From contig JAEZFW010000017.1 in NCBI GenBank assembly GCA_023417315.1, positions 124,001-188,000 of the forward strand: a stretch of 64,000 bases of DNA. The letters run 5' to 3'. The number at the start of each line of letters is the position of its first letter. Positions within the stretch are counted from its first letter, which is position 1. This document shows positions 1-8,826 of this stretch, piece after piece. A program made the position numbers and the translations under genes. A model generated the notes under the pieces. The model ran no database searches. It saw only the letters and a list, made by a program, of their open reading frames with translations, and was not told the origin of the DNA. The DNA comes from Pseudomonadota bacterium (GTDB lineage Bacteria; Pseudomonadota; Gammaproteobacteria; Steroidobacterales; Steroidobacteraceae).

Positions 1-1367
1 AGCGTGCCGAGATCGCGCGCGATCTCGTAGATGTCCTTCTTGTCGGCGTCGCGGATCACCGGCACGACCAAGCCATTCGGCGTATCAGCGGCAAATCCGA
101 GGTGCAGATACTTCTTCATCACGAGGTTCTGACCAGACGGATCGAGCGAGCTGTTCACGACGGGGAACTGCTGCAAGGCTTTCACACAGGCGCGCAGGAT
201 GAACGCGAGTGGCGTGAGCTTGATGCCTCGCGCCTCGGCTTGTGCCTTCAGACTCTTGCGCGAGTCTTCCATCTCCGTGATGTCGGCTTCATCCATCTGC
301 CAAACATGCGGGATGTTCAACCAGCTCGCCTGCAGACGCGGACCGGAGATCTTCTGAATACGTCCGAGCGGTTTGACTTCGATCTCGCCGAACTTCGCGA
401 AATCGACTTCAGGCACTTTGGGCAGCGCACCGCCACCAGCGACGGCACCGGCGCCCGACGTGAGCACCTGCTTCACCCAGGCTTTCACATCATCCGCCGT
501 GATGCGGCCTTTGACGCCCGTGCCCTTGACGCGATTCAAATCCGCGCCGAGCTCGCGAGCGAACTTGCGTACGGACGGGCTTGCATGCGCGCCACTGAAG
601 GAGACGTTCATATCCGCCGGCGCAGCAGCCTTTGCTGCAGACGCGGGACCGGGTGCAGGTGCTCGCGGCGCTTCGGCTGGCGCTGCTGTTGGCGCTGGCG
701 CAGCCGGAGCCGCTTCCGCTCGATCTGCCTGAGGCGCCGCAGCCGGTGCCGCGCCTGTGGTCTCGAGGGCGAGAATCGCGCTGCCCTTCGAAACGCGATC
801 GCCTTTCTTGATCGCAACCGACTTCACGACGCCCGCGCTCGTCGACGGCACATCTATCGTCGCCTTCTCGGTTTCGAGCGTCAGAAGCGGCGTATCGACT
901 TCGATCGTGTCTCCTGCCTTCACCAGCACTTCGATGACTTCCACATCCTTGAAGTCGCCGATGTCGGGGACTGTGATGCTGGCGACGCCACCAGCGGGCC
1001 GCTGGCTACTGGCCACTGGCGACTGGCCGGAAGCTGGCGCGCTCGCGCCTGCGCCCTCAGCCTGTGCTTCTTTTGCAGCCGAGGACTTCGTCTGCTCGGA
1101 CGGTTTATCCGCGTCCGCCGTCGCGTGTCCGCCGGACACTTGAAGAGTGAGTATTACACTGCCTTTCGAGACACGATCACCCTTCTTCACCGCAACCGTT
1201 TTCACGACGCCTGCGCTCGTGGCTGGCACATCCATGGTGGCCTTCTCGGTTTCGAGCGTCAGCAACGGCGTGTCGATCTCGATCTGATCGCCAACCTTCA
1301 CGAGCACGTCGATGACCTCGACGTCTTTGAAGTCGCCTATGTCGGGTACTTTGATTTCGGTGGCCAT
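1..1367 (-). CDS. aceF: Pyruvate dehydrogenase E2, dihydrolipoamide acetyltransferase (3' part missing)
   Basis: E2 core of the cytosolic pyruvate dehydrogenase complex; it transfers acetyl from lipoyl-lysine to CoA. The frame runs off the left window edge, leaving the first 455 residues. Two lipoyl domains are visible, about residues 1-76 and 131-205, each with the ETEKAT motif (lipoylated Lys42 and Lys168). An Ala/Pro-rich linker follows, then the E3-binding peripheral domain (about 262-298) and the start of the catalytic domain. E. coli has three lipoyl domains; this protein has two. The linker between them (about residues 112-127, SGQSPVASSQRP) is encoded by a GGCCAGT-type repeat also found between genes here. 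It lies 150 bp downstream of aceE in the same direction, probably one operon. Confidence 0.97.
   Translation of the reverse strand, partial: MATEIKVPDIGDFKDVEVIDVLVKVGDQIEIDTPLLTLETEKATMDVPATSAGVVKTVAVKKGDRVSKGSVILTLQVSGGHATADADKPSEQTKSSAAKEAQAEGAGASAPASGQSPVASSQRPAGGVASITVPDIGDFKDVEVIEVLVKAGDTIEVDTPLLTLETEKATIDVPSTSAGVVKSVAIKKGDRVSKGSAILALETTGAAPAAAPQADRAEAAPAAPAPTAAPAEAPRAPAPGPASAAKAAAPADMNVSFSGAHASPSVRKFARELGADLNRVKGTGVKGRITADDVKAWVKQVLTSGAGAVAGGGALPKVPEVDFAKFGEIEVKPLGRIQKISGPRLQASWLNIPHVWQMDEADITEMEDSRKSLKAQAEARGIKLTPLAFILRACVKALQQFPVVNSSLDPSGQNLVMKKYLHLGFAADTPNGLVVPVIRDADKKDIYEIARDLGT
993..1038. repeat. GGCCAGT-type micro-repeat array inside the aceF coding region
   Basis: Four to five degenerate copies of a CCAGTGGC/GGCCAGT unit lie in frame in the inter-lipoyl linker of aceF. 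The same unit forms the arms of the palindromic elements at 6025-6225 and 27244-27376. Here only one arm is present. Confidence 0.8.
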
Positions 1368-1384
1368 GGGTACGGAAAGCTGAA

Positions 1385-1511
1385 GGGGCTAGGGGATAGC
1401 GGATAGGGGATCGTCAGATCGGCTGTGGGGGCGCGCAACGCGGACAAGCGGTCAGACGCGATGAAGCACCGCGGCTCAGACCATGCGCTATCCCCCATCC
1501 CCCATCGCCTT
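1385..1511. repeat. Micro-repeat palindrome, GGGGATAG type (aceE-aceF)
   Basis: Left arm 1385-1413 holds tandem GGGGATAG/CGGATAG units. Right arm 1486-1510 holds the complement (CTATCCCCCATCCCCCATCG). The loop is about 70 bp and the left arm ends with TCAGAT. It fills the whole gap between aceE and aceF. The same unit recurs at 15267-15364. Confidence 0.85.
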
Positions 1512-1517
1512 CTCTCT

Positions 1518-4187
1518 TCATTGCGTCACCGGATTCGGCTTGTCGGGATCGATGTTGAACTTCTTCATCGCGCCCTTGACCGTCGCCATATCCAACTTGC
1601 CTTCGTCGGCCAAGGCCTTCAGTGCCGCGACGACGATGTGATGCCGATCGACTTCGAAGTGCTTACGCAGTTGCGCGCGCGAATCGCTGCGACCATAGCC
1701 ATCCGTGCCGAGAACGACGTAGCGTCCGGGCACCCACTGTCGAATCTGATCCGGCACGATCTTCATGTAGTCGGTTGCCGCGATGAACGGTCCCGGCCGA
1801 TCGCCCAAGCATTCGCGCACATACGGCGTCTTCTCGGGCTTGTCGGGATGAAGCAGGTTGTGGCGATCGACATCGAGCGCTTCGCGACGCAATTCCGAGA
1901 AGCTCGGCACGCTGAAGATGTCGGAGGGCACGCCGTAATCCTTCTCGAGAATCTCGGAGGCGAGGATCACCTCGCGCAAGATCGTGCCGGAGCCGAGCAG
2001 ATTGACTCGCACCTTACCTTTGCCGCCGCTCTTGAACAGGTACATCCCCTTCAGAATCCCCTTCTCCGCGCCTTTCGGCATCGCCGGGTGCGCGTAGTTC
2101 TCGTTCATGCAGGTGATGTAATAGAAGATGTCTTCCTGCTCGGCGTACATGCGGCGCAGGCCGTCTTGAATGATTACGGTCAACTCGTACGCGAACGTCG
2201 GATCGTACGAGATGCAGTTCGGCACGACAGTGAACATCAACTGGCTGTGACCGTCTTGATGCTGCAAGCCTTCGCCCGCGAGCGTCGTGCGACCTGCCGT
2301 GCCGCCGATGAGGAAGCCGCGCGCTTGGCTGTCGCCTGCGGCCCAGACGAAATCGCCGACGCGCTGGAAGCCGAACATCGAGTAGTAGATGTAGAACGGA
2401 ATCATGCTCACGCCGTAGTTCGCATAAGCGGTCGCCGCGGCAATCCACGAGCACATCGAACCGGCTTCGTTGATGCCCTCTTCGAGGATCTGGCCCTTCC
2501 TGTCTTCCTTGTAGAACATCAGCTGATCGGCATCCTGCGGCGTGTAGAGCTGCCCGGCCGATGAATAGATTCCGACCTGACGGAACATGCCCTCCATGCC
2601 GAACGTGCGGGCCTCGTCCGGAACGATCGGCACGACGTGCTTGCCGATATTCTTGTCTTTGATCAGCGTTTGCAGAATACGCACGAGCGCCATCGTGGTG
2701 GAGAACTCGCGATCGGCGGAGCTCTGCAGTAGCGAATCGAAGACCTCGAGGGCAGGCACTTCGAGCTTCGGCACATCGTAGCGTCGCTGCGGCAACGATC
2801 CGCCGAGCGTCTTGCGCCGCTCGCGCAGATACTTCATCTCGGGGCTGTCTTCCGGCAGCTTCTTGAACGGCGCCTTAGCAATCTCTTCATCCGAAATCTC
2901 GATGAAGATCCGGTTGCGGAATTCCTTCAGCGCCTCGTCATCGAGCTTCTTCTGCTGGTGCGTGATGTTCTGGCTCTCGCCCCAACGGCCCATCAAGAAG
3001 CCTTTGACGGTCTTCGCGAGGATCACCGTCGGTTGCCCCTTGTGGTTCACCGCCGCGTTGTAGGCATTCCACACTTTCTTGTAGTCGTGACCGCCACGAT
3101 TCAAGCGCCAGATGTCATCGTCAGACATCGTGGCAACCATCTCCTTCAGCTCCGGATACTTGCCGAAGAAATTCTCGCGCGTGTACGCACCGCCCTTGGC
3201 CTTGAAGTTCTGATACTCGCCGTCGACGCACTCTTCCATCACTCGGCGCAGCAAGCCTTTCGTGTCGCGCGCAAAGAGCGGATCCCAACGCGAGCCCCAC
3301 AGCACCTTGATGACGTTCCAACCTGCGCCGAGGAATGCCGCTTCGAGCTCCTGAATGATCTTGCCGTTGCCACGAACGGGACCATCGAGCCGCTGCAGGT
3401 TGCAGTTGATGACGAAGACGAGGTTGTCGAGCTTCTCGCGCACCGGCATCGTGATCGCGCCCATCGACTCCGGCTCGTCCATCTCACCGTCGCCCAGGAA
3501 CGCCCAAATCTTGCGATCGCTTTGCGGCACGACACCGCGATTCTCGAGATAGCGTTGGAAGCGCGCCTGGTAAATCGCCATCATCGGGCCGAGGCCCATC
3601 GACACCGTCGGGAACTGCCAGAAGTCCGGCATGAGCCACGGGTGCGGATATGAGCTCAACCCATCCGAGCTTGCGACTTCCTGACGGAAGTGACGCAGAT
3701 TGTTCTCAGACAAGCGGCCTTCGAGATAGGCGCGGGCATAGATGCCGGGCGAAGCATGTCCCTGCATGAAGATCATGTCGCCGGGATGCTGATCGCTCGG
3801 CGCACGCCAGAAGTGATTGAAGCCCACCTCATACAGCGTGGCGGCCGACGCATACGTTGCGATATGTCCGCCGTATTCGGAGCTCTGACGATTCGCTTGC
3901 ACGACCATCGCCATCGCGTTCCAACGAAGGTAAGCCTCGATGCGTCGCTCGATCGTGCGATCGCCCGGATACTCCTTCTCCTGTCCGACGGAGATCGTGT
4001 TGACGTACGCGGTATTCGGACGGAATGGCAAGTACGCGCCGGAGCGGCGGGTGTAGTCGATCAAGCGTTCGAGCAGGAAATGCGCACGCTCTGCGCCGTG
4101 CGTCTTCAGCACCGAATCGATCGATTCGAGCCATTCCTTGGTTTCCTGGGGATCGAAATCGTCAAACCTGGAGGGTTCGGATGACAT
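1518..4187 (-). CDS. aceE: Pyruvate dehydrogenase E1 component, homodimeric
   Basis: Thiamine-diphosphate enzyme that decarboxylates pyruvate and acetylates the E2 lipoyl groups. At 889 residues it matches the usual length of about 887. The ThDP/Mg signature starts with GDGEMDEPES at residue 232 and ends with NCN about 30 residues later. The N-terminal segment rich in acidic residues is the usual E2-binding tail. The ATG at 4187 gives the normal N-terminus (MSSEPSRFDDFD). It is first of an aceE-aceF operon, and the lipoamide dehydrogenase gene may lie beyond the left edge. No pdhR-like regulator is seen upstream. Confidence 0.98.
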   Translation of the reverse strand: MSSEPSRFDDFDPQETKEWLESIDSVLKTHGAERAHFLLERLIDYTRRSGAYLPFRPNTAYVNTISVGQEKEYPGDRTIERRIEAYLRWNAMAMVVQANRQSSEYGGHIATYASAATLYEVGFNHFWRAPSDQHPGDMIFMQGHASPGIYARAYLEGRLSENNLRHFRQEVASSDGLSSYPHPWLMPDFWQFPTVSMGLGPMMAIYQARFQRYLENRGVVPQSDRKIWAFLGDGEMDEPESMGAITMPVREKLDNLVFVINCNLQRLDGPVRGNGKIIQELEAAFLGAGWNVIKVLWGSRWDPLFARDTKGLLRRVMEECVDGEYQNFKAKGGAYTRENFFGKYPELKEMVATMSDDDIWRLNRGGHDYKKVWNAYNAAVNHKGQPTVILAKTVKGFLMGRWGESQNITHQQKKLDDEALKEFRNRIFIEISDEEIAKAPFKKLPEDSPEMKYLRERRKTLGGSLPQRRYDVPKLEVPALEVFDSLLQSSADREFSTTMALVRILQTLIKDKNIGKHVVPIVPDEARTFGMEGMFRQVGIYSSAGQLYTPQDADQLMFYKEDRKGQILEEGINEAGSMCSWIAAATAYANYGVSMIPFYIYYSMFGFQRVGDFVWAAGDSQARGFLIGGTAGRTTLAGEGLQHQDGHSQLMFTVVPNCISYDPTFAYELTVIIQDGLRRMYAEQEDIFYYITCMNENYAHPAMPKGAEKGILKGMYLFKSGGKGKVRVNLLGSGTILREVILASEILEKDYGVPSDIFSVPSFSELRREALDVDRHNLLHPDKPEKTPYVRECLGDRPGPFIAATDYMKIVPDQIRQWVPGRYVVLGTDGYGRSDSRAQLRKHFEVDRHHIVVAALKALADEGKLDMATVKGAMKKFNIDPDKPNPVTQ

Positions 4188-4529
4188 TACTGTGCTACTC
4201 GTTGGCCATTGTCGAAACGCCGCGCTTCCGAAGCAGCGTTCCTACGTGACTGACGAAAGACGGCAACGCATCTTTCGAAAGCTCGCGCTATGCGCGCTGG
4301 ATCCGCCTTCCGTAGCGTAGCTCTCTGTTCCGTATGGCGAGGCGCCTCGATCATTCAGCGCGCTGCGAGCAGGTGCGCGTCGAGCGCGCTGCAGAGGGTT
4401 TCGGAGCGATTTACCGGGCATGAAAAAATGCCGGGAAAGCCGCGATTCTGCCGCCACCCAAGTTCGTACGGCTCAAAAAGCGCGCGTATGATCGGAGTTT
4501 GAATTTTTGGCGTCAAGGAACGCGAAAAC
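4188..4529. other. Divergent intergenic region, aceE / aminopeptidase
   Basis: 342 bp without a convincing gene. It must hold the divergent promoters of aceE and the aminopeptidase gene. I see no repeat element and no operator I can name. Confidence 0.5.
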
Positions 4530-6104
4530 GTGGAATTGCTTCCCGCAGAGCGCGACACGCGCATCCTCACTCGACGTGGTTCGATCACCGAGCGTGCATT
4601 GCAGGCTCATGATGCCGCGATCATCGTCTGCTCGGACGAAAATGCCGAATCCGCACTCCAATCTCTACCTCACGCTCAGCTTTGGCTGAAGCTCTATCGC
4701 GACGCGCGCAAGGTCGCCCCAGCTCGCTGCCTGCATGCTCGGGTCGGCGCAGGAGCGATGCCTGTCATCATCCTGTTCGCGAAGCCAGGCGCAAGTACGT
4801 TCGAGCAGCTGAGCCAGGCGGCGCGCGCATGGAAGGAGCTCTGTCCCTCGCTGAAGGCGCGCGTACTGCTCACGACACACGCAATGGAGACGACGAGGAG
4901 CACGCAATTATTGGAGAGCTTGCTCGCCGCGGGGCTCGCCTGGAGCGCCCCCATGCCGCAGTTCAAGTCGAAGAAAACCAACCACACGAAAGTGGCAGAG
5001 ATCGTGTTGCTGAGCGAAGGTCCCGCGGTCGATGTCGAACGCACGCGCGCGATCGATCGCGGCAATCATCTCGCCCGATGGCTCACGATGTTGCCGCCCA
5101 ATGTCTTGGACACGCTCGGCTATCGGCGCGCACTGCAGGTGCTCGCGAGACAGCACGGGTGGGACTTCAAGTTCTTCGATGATGCAGCGTTGCGTCGCGC
5201 AGGTGCGGGCGCATTCCTGGCGGTTGCACGGGCGAATGACCACCGAGGCGCAGGGATCGTGCGGCTGCGTTATCGCGCATCGGGAAGATCGAAGGCACGT
5301 CGTCTCGCGCTCATCGGCAAAGGCATCTGCTTCGATACCGGCGGCATCAATCTCAAGACTCACAAAGGCATGTACCACATGCATGAAGATATGCAGGGTA
5401 GCGCGGTCGCCGTGGGCACGTTGCTTGCGTTGACCGAGATGCAAACGCCGTATGACATCGATTGCTGGCTCGCGATTACGGAGAATCAGATCGGCGCACG
5501 CGCGTATCGGCCGCAGGAAGTCGTGCGCGCATCGAACGGTGTCACGATTCAAGTGGCCCACAGCGATGCCGAAGGGCGCATGGTGCTCGCCGATACGCTC
5601 GCACTCGCCGCACGCGAACAGCCTGAGCTGATTATCGACTACGCAACGCTGACGGGCGCCTGTGTGAATGCGCTCACCGAGCGGTTCAGCGGCGCGTTCA
5701 CGAATCGACCGGATCTGCATCCTCTCATCGAGCGGTGCGGTCGCACGAGCGGAGAGCGCGTGTGGCCGTTTCCCATGGACGAGGATTTCGATTCGGATCT
5801 CGAATCGCACGTGGCCGACATCCTCCAGTGCACGCCCGACAGCAAAGGCGATCACATCCTCGCCGCACGCTTCTTGAATCGGTTCGTACCCAAGGAGATT
5901 GCGTGGATTCACCTCGATCTGGCAGCGAGTAATCGCAGTGGCGGACTCGCGCACATCCCGACCGACTTCACGGGCTTCGGCGTGCGCTACACAGCGCAAT
6001 TGCTCGAAGATGGGGTGCTTACGAACCGGCCAACTGGTCAACTGGCCACTGGCATGCTGGCCAGAACCCGCGGCGCGAGATCGCGCGTTCGTAGGTCCAA
6101 ATAG
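4530..6104 (+). CDS. M17-family leucyl aminopeptidase (PepA/PepB-like)
   Basis: Cytosolic two-metal aminopeptidase. The expected ligands and catalytic residues are present: Lys264 and Asp269 in GKGICFDTGG, Lys276, Asp287 in HEDMQG, then Asp346, Glu348 and Arg350 in HSDAEGRMVLAD. The signature differs from canonical PepA (NTDAEGR), and residues 1-170 match PepA only weakly, so it is a divergent family member. The start is the GTG at 4530 with AAGGA about 11 nt upstream. The last 25 residues, from about 499, are encoded by the left arm of the palindromic repeat that follows, giving a basic tail (ARTRGARSRVRRSK) not expected in the family. pyrC lies downstream in the same direction. Confidence 0.9.
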   Translation: MELLPAERDTRILTRRGSITERALQAHDAAIIVCSDENAESALQSLPHAQLWLKLYRDARKVAPARCLHARVGAGAMPVIILFAKPGASTFEQLSQAARAWKELCPSLKARVLLTTHAMETTRSTQLLESLLAAGLAWSAPMPQFKSKKTNHTKVAEIVLLSEGPAVDVERTRAIDRGNHLARWLTMLPPNVLDTLGYRRALQVLARQHGWDFKFFDDAALRRAGAGAFLAVARANDHRGAGIVRLRYRASGRSKARRLALIGKGICFDTGGINLKTHKGMYHMHEDMQGSAVAVGTLLALTEMQTPYDIDCWLAITENQIGARAYRPQEVVRASNGVTIQVAHSDAEGRMVLADTLALAAREQPELIIDYATLTGACVNALTERFSGAFTNRPDLHPLIERCGRTSGERVWPFPMDEDFDSDLESHVADILQCTPDSKGDHILAARFLNRFVPKEIAWIHLDLAASNRSGGLAHIPTDFTGFGVRYTAQLLEDGVLTNRPTGQLATGMLARTRGARSRVRRSK

Positions 6105-6225
6105 AGAGCGCGTTCAGCCGATGCTGTAAGCTTCATTACCATTGTTTGCATCGAAGCCATCGTTCTCAGGCACTTTCCGGGCAGCTCGTTCTGGCCAGTC
6201 GCCAATGGCCAGTTGACCAGTAGGC
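6025..6225. repeat. Micro-repeat palindrome, GGCCAGT type (aminopeptidase-pyrC)
   Basis: Left arm 6025-6064 lies inside the aminopeptidase coding end. Right arm 6191-6225 is its near-perfect reverse complement. Unit CTGGCCAGT/ACTGGTCA. The loop-proximal junctions are CAGAAC (6062-6067) and GTTCTG (6188-6193), which pair with each other. Confidence 0.9.
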
Positions 6226-6245
6226 CCAAGACCCAACACTCGCGC

Positions 6246-7292
6246 ATGCGCACACTCACTCTCACCCGCCCTGACGATTGGCACCTTCATCTGCGCGACG
6301 GCGCGCACTTGGCGAGCGTGCTCCCATTTACCGCACGTCAATTCGCGCGTGCTATCGTCATGCCGAACTTGAAACCACCCGTAACGACGGTCGCGCTGGC
6401 GCACGCTTATCGAGAGCGAATTCGCGCCGCCCTGCCGAAAGGACTCAAGTTCGAGCCGTTGATGACGCTTTATCTAACGGACACTACGCGACCTGCGGAA
6501 ATCCGCGCGGCACGCGAGAGCGGGTTCATCGTCGGCGCGAAACTGTATCCTGCGGGTGCGACCACTCATTCAGATGCGGGTGTGACGGCGATCGAGAGGA
6601 TCTTCGGCACACTGGAAGCCATGCAGGAGTGTGGGCTCGTCTTACAAGTGCATGGCGAGGTCACCGCACCCGAGGTCGACGTTTTCGATCGCGAACGCGT
6701 ATTCATCGATCGGGTCCTCGCCGAGGTCGTGCAGCGCTTCCCGCAGCTCAAGGTCGTGTTCGAGCACGTCACCACACGCGAGGCTGTGCAGTTCGTGCGC
6801 TCGGCGCGGGACTGCGTGGGGGCCACGATCACACCGCAACATCTCTTGCTCAATCGCAACGCCCTCTTCCAAGGCGGCATTCGTCCTCATCACTATTGCT
6901 TGCCGGTGCTGAAGCGCGAGCACGATCGCGCGGCGCTGATCGAAGCCGCGACGAGCGACTGCCCGAGATTCTTTCTCGGCACGGACAGCGCACCGCATGC
7001 GAAACACACGAAGGAGCATGCGTGCGGATGTGCGGGCATCTTTTCTGCGCACGCCGCAATCGAGCTGTACGCGGAAGCGTTCGATGATGCAGGACGGCTG
7101 GATCGATTACAGGCATTCGCCTCTGAACGAGGCGCGGACTTCTATGGATTGCCGCGCAATCGCGAGACGATCACGCTCGCGCGCGAAGCATGGACGGTGC
7201 CGGCGTCTTACACCTTTGGCGATTCGGACATCGTGCCTTTCCGCGCGGGCGAAACGATGCGTTGGCGATCGCGCGAGGAACCGCGAACTTGA
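6246..7292 (+). CDS. pyrC: Dihydroorotase, class II homodimeric
   Basis: Zinc enzyme of pyrimidine synthesis that closes carbamoyl-aspartate to dihydroorotate. The HLH metal motif is at residues 13-15, the carboxylated lysine at about 99 in GAKLYPAGATT, and later ligands lie in VHGEV, FEHVTT and GTDSAPH. From the ATG at 6246 it has 348 residues, exactly the E. coli length. An in-frame ATG 11 codons upstream lies against the repeat arm and is less likely. Its stop overlaps the TTG start of the RNase T gene, so the two are probably co-transcribed. Confidence 0.97.
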   Translation: MRTLTLTRPDDWHLHLRDGAHLASVLPFTARQFARAIVMPNLKPPVTTVALAHAYRERIRAALPKGLKFEPLMTLYLTDTTRPAEIRAARESGFIVGAKLYPAGATTHSDAGVTAIERIFGTLEAMQECGLVLQVHGEVTAPEVDVFDRERVFIDRVLAEVVQRFPQLKVVFEHVTTREAVQFVRSARDCVGATITPQHLLLNRNALFQGGIRPHHYCLPVLKREHDRAALIEAATSDCPRFFLGTDSAPHAKHTKEHACGCAGIFSAHAAIELYAEAFDDAGRLDRLQAFASERGADFYGLPRNRETITLAREAWTVPASYTFGDSDIVPFRAGETMRWRSREEPRT

Positions 7293-7909
7293 GCGACAAG
7301 CTTCCGATGGCGAGCCGATTTCGCGGCTTCTTGCCTGTCGTCATCGATGTGGAATGCGGCGGTTTCAACCCGAACACCGATGCACTGCTCGAGATAGCGG
7401 CGGTACTCATCGAGATCCAAGGCGATGGCACGTTGAAACCCGGAGAAAGCTGGCGCTTCCACGTGCAGCCTTTCCCCGGCGCCGGGCTCGAACCCGCCTC
7501 GCTCGCAGTGACGGGCATCGATCCTTTCCACCCGTTGCGCCCAGCGATCCCCGAGAAGGACGCCTTGACGCGCATCTTCAAAGAAGTACGCCGTGCCATG
7601 AAAGACAACGATTGCACGCGCGCCATTCTCGTGGGGCACAACGCGTATTTCGACCTGAACTTTCTCAACGCCGCCGTCGAACGCAACCAGCTCAAACGCA
7701 ATCCTTTTCACCCGTTCTCGAGCTTCGACACCGCGACGCTTGCGGGCGTCGTTTACGGACAGACCGTTCTCGGGAAGGCACTGCAAGCAGCAGGGATCGC
7801 GTGGGATTCGGAAGAAGCGCACTCCGCCGCGTATGACGCGATGCGAACGGCGGAGCTTTTTTGTGCCGTGTGTAACCGGTTTGGCGCTGTTAAACCGATT
7901 ACACCGTGA
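7289..7909 (+). CDS. rnt: Ribonuclease T
   Basis: DEDDh 3'-5' exoribonuclease that trims tRNA and other stable RNA ends. Motifs: DVE in the first Exo block (VVIDVECGGFN), GHNAYFD in Exo II and HSAAYDAM in Exo III. The region KRNPFHPFSSFDTATLAG is typical of RNase T. I chose the TTG at 7289, which overlaps the pyrC stop (TTGA) and has GAGG 10 nt upstream. It gives an N-terminus (MSDKLPMASRFRGF) parallel to E. coli RNase T and 206 residues; the E. coli enzyme has 215. ATG 7307 is the alternative. Confidence 0.95.
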   Translation: MSDKLPMASRFRGFLPVVIDVECGGFNPNTDALLEIAAVLIEIQGDGTLKPGESWRFHVQPFPGAGLEPASLAVTGIDPFHPLRPAIPEKDALTRIFKEVRRAMKDNDCTRAILVGHNAYFDLNFLNAAVERNQLKRNPFHPFSSFDTATLAGVVYGQTVLGKALQAAGIAWDSEEAHSAAYDAMRTAELFCAVCNRFGAVKPITP

Positions 7910-7920
7910 CCAGCGACGGC

Positions 7921-8097
7921 AGTAAGCTGTCGCTAGAGAGCTGGCGCTAGTAAGCTCCACGACGCTCCGCTAGAGAGCTATCGTTGAGACAAATCTCACG
8001 AACGACATGCACGTGCGGCTCGCTCTGTCTAGCGTCAGCTTGCTCGGCGACAACGGCAGCCTTTCCAGCATCAGCCTTCTAGCGCCAGCTTTCTGAC
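7921..8097. repeat. Micro-repeat palindrome, AAGCTnnCGCTAGA type (rnt-grxD)
   Basis: About four 14-bp units (consensus AAGCTnnCGCTAGA) at 7921-7983 are mirrored at 8023-8097. The right arm is preceded by GCTCTG (8022-8027). It sits between convergent genes and could serve both as a terminator. The same unit forms the element at 57250-57412. Confidence 0.85.
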
Positions 8098-8101
8098 ACC
8101 C

Positions 8102-8413
8102 TCATTTCGCGTCTGCTACCAACTTCTGCAATTCCCCGCTCTTGTACATTTCCAGAATGATGTCCGACCCGCCGATCAGCTCGCCATTCACATAAAGCTG
8201 CGGATAGGTGGGCCAGTTCGAGTACTGCTTCAGCGCCTCGCGCAGCTCGGGATCTTCGAAAATATTCACGTGCGCAAATTGAGCTCCTGAGGCGCTCAGT
8301 GCGCGAACCGCGGCGGCCGAAAATCCGCACTGGGGGAAATCAGGCGTGCCTTTCATGTAGAGCACGACGGGGTTCGACGAGAGTTGCGACTTGATGCGTT
8401 CGATGACGTCCAC
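8102..8413 (-). CDS. grxD: Monothiol glutaredoxin, Grx4 type
   Basis: CGFS-type glutaredoxin that binds a 2Fe-2S cluster with glutathione and works in iron-sulfur cluster delivery. The active-site CGFS starts at residue 29, preceded by the YMKGTPDFPQ block. The glutathione/cluster contacts WPTYPQLYVNGELIGG and GGSDI are present. Length 103 residues, slightly short of E. coli (115). The following DUF1289 cysteine-rich gene reads the same way upstream. Confidence 0.96.
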   Translation of the reverse strand: MDVIERIKSQLSSNPVVLYMKGTPDFPQCGFSAAAVRALSASGAQFAHVNIFEDPELREALKQYSNWPTYPQLYVNGELIGGSDIILEMYKSGELQKLVADAK

Positions 8414-8435
8414 GGACTAAGTACCTCGACTATTC

Positions 8436-8464
8436 GGGCGATGGGCTACGGCCTACGGGCTGAG
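8436..8464. repeat. Half micro-repeat array, GGGCTACGG type
   Basis: Short run of GGGCGAT/GGGCTAC/GGCCTAC/GGGCTGA units between grxD and the DUF1289 gene. It overlaps the DUF1289 stop codon (8446-8448). No clear mirrored arm was found. A related unit, GGCTGTAG, occurs at 56581. Confidence 0.5.
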
Positions 8465-8676
8465 ACACGGACCTTCGCGATTTCCAAACGTTCCGCTGCT
8501 GCAAGGCAAATGGCTTGCTGGGTTTCCGGCGACGCCCGACTCCAAGCGGCGATCTCCTCGAGTGTCCGCCCGCAACCGACACAGACGTTCTGCTGGTCGA
8601 GCACGCAGACTTTGACGCAGGGCGATTCGACAGGTTGGAGGGGAAATTCCGGCATAACAGGCGACGGTCGGTTCAA
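8446..8676 (-). CDS. DUF1289 family small cysteine-rich protein
   Basis: 76 residues with the DUF1289 pattern SPCVKVC...CVGCGRTLEEIAAW; the four cysteines probably bind a metal or iron-sulfur cluster, but the function is unknown. The start may be ATG 8676 or the internal ATG at 8655 (MPEFPLQPVE). The stop codon and last codons lie in a short GGGCTAC repeat, so the terminal RVSARRP may be repeat-derived. It reads in the same direction as grxD, 32 bp away. Confidence 0.85.
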   Translation of the reverse strand: MNRPSPVMPEFPLQPVESPCVKVCVLDQQNVCVGCGRTLEEIAAWSRASPETQQAICLAAAERLEIAKVRVSARRP

Positions 8677-8782
8677 TTATGGGGATCGGTACGCCGTTCT
8701 TCAAACGCACACGCCTTTAGCCGCCCAGCTGGCTCAATCGCCACATGTTCGGGCCACTGAGAACGGGAAGCCGCGGGATCTT

Positions 8783-8811
8783 GCCCGTCACTCGTCACCC
8801 GTCACCCGTCG
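8783..8811. repeat. Half micro-repeat array, GTGACGG type (upstream of nadC)
   Basis: CTTGCCCGTCAC followed by two further CGTCACC units. This equals the right arm of the element at 16957-17239, but no complete left arm is seen here. It lies just upstream of the nadC start. Confidence 0.65.
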
Positions 8812-8826
8812 CGTTATTCTGCCAGG

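Noticed and set aside
102..1406. Plus-strand ORF of 434 codons opposite aceF
   Set aside because: Arg/His-rich antisense shadow; the minus strand encodes clear lipoyl and E3-binding domains.
1425..2564. Plus-strand ORF opposite aceE
   Set aside because: Antisense shadow of AceE with no domain; high GC keeps opposite frames open.
4908..6041. Minus-strand ORF of 377 codons opposite the aminopeptidase
   Set aside because: The plus strand has intact M17 metal ligands; the shadow has no recognisable motif.
7921..8097. Insertion sequence with terminal inverted repeats
   Set aside because: The centre is too short for a transposase and there is no clear target-site duplication; at most a non-autonomous element.
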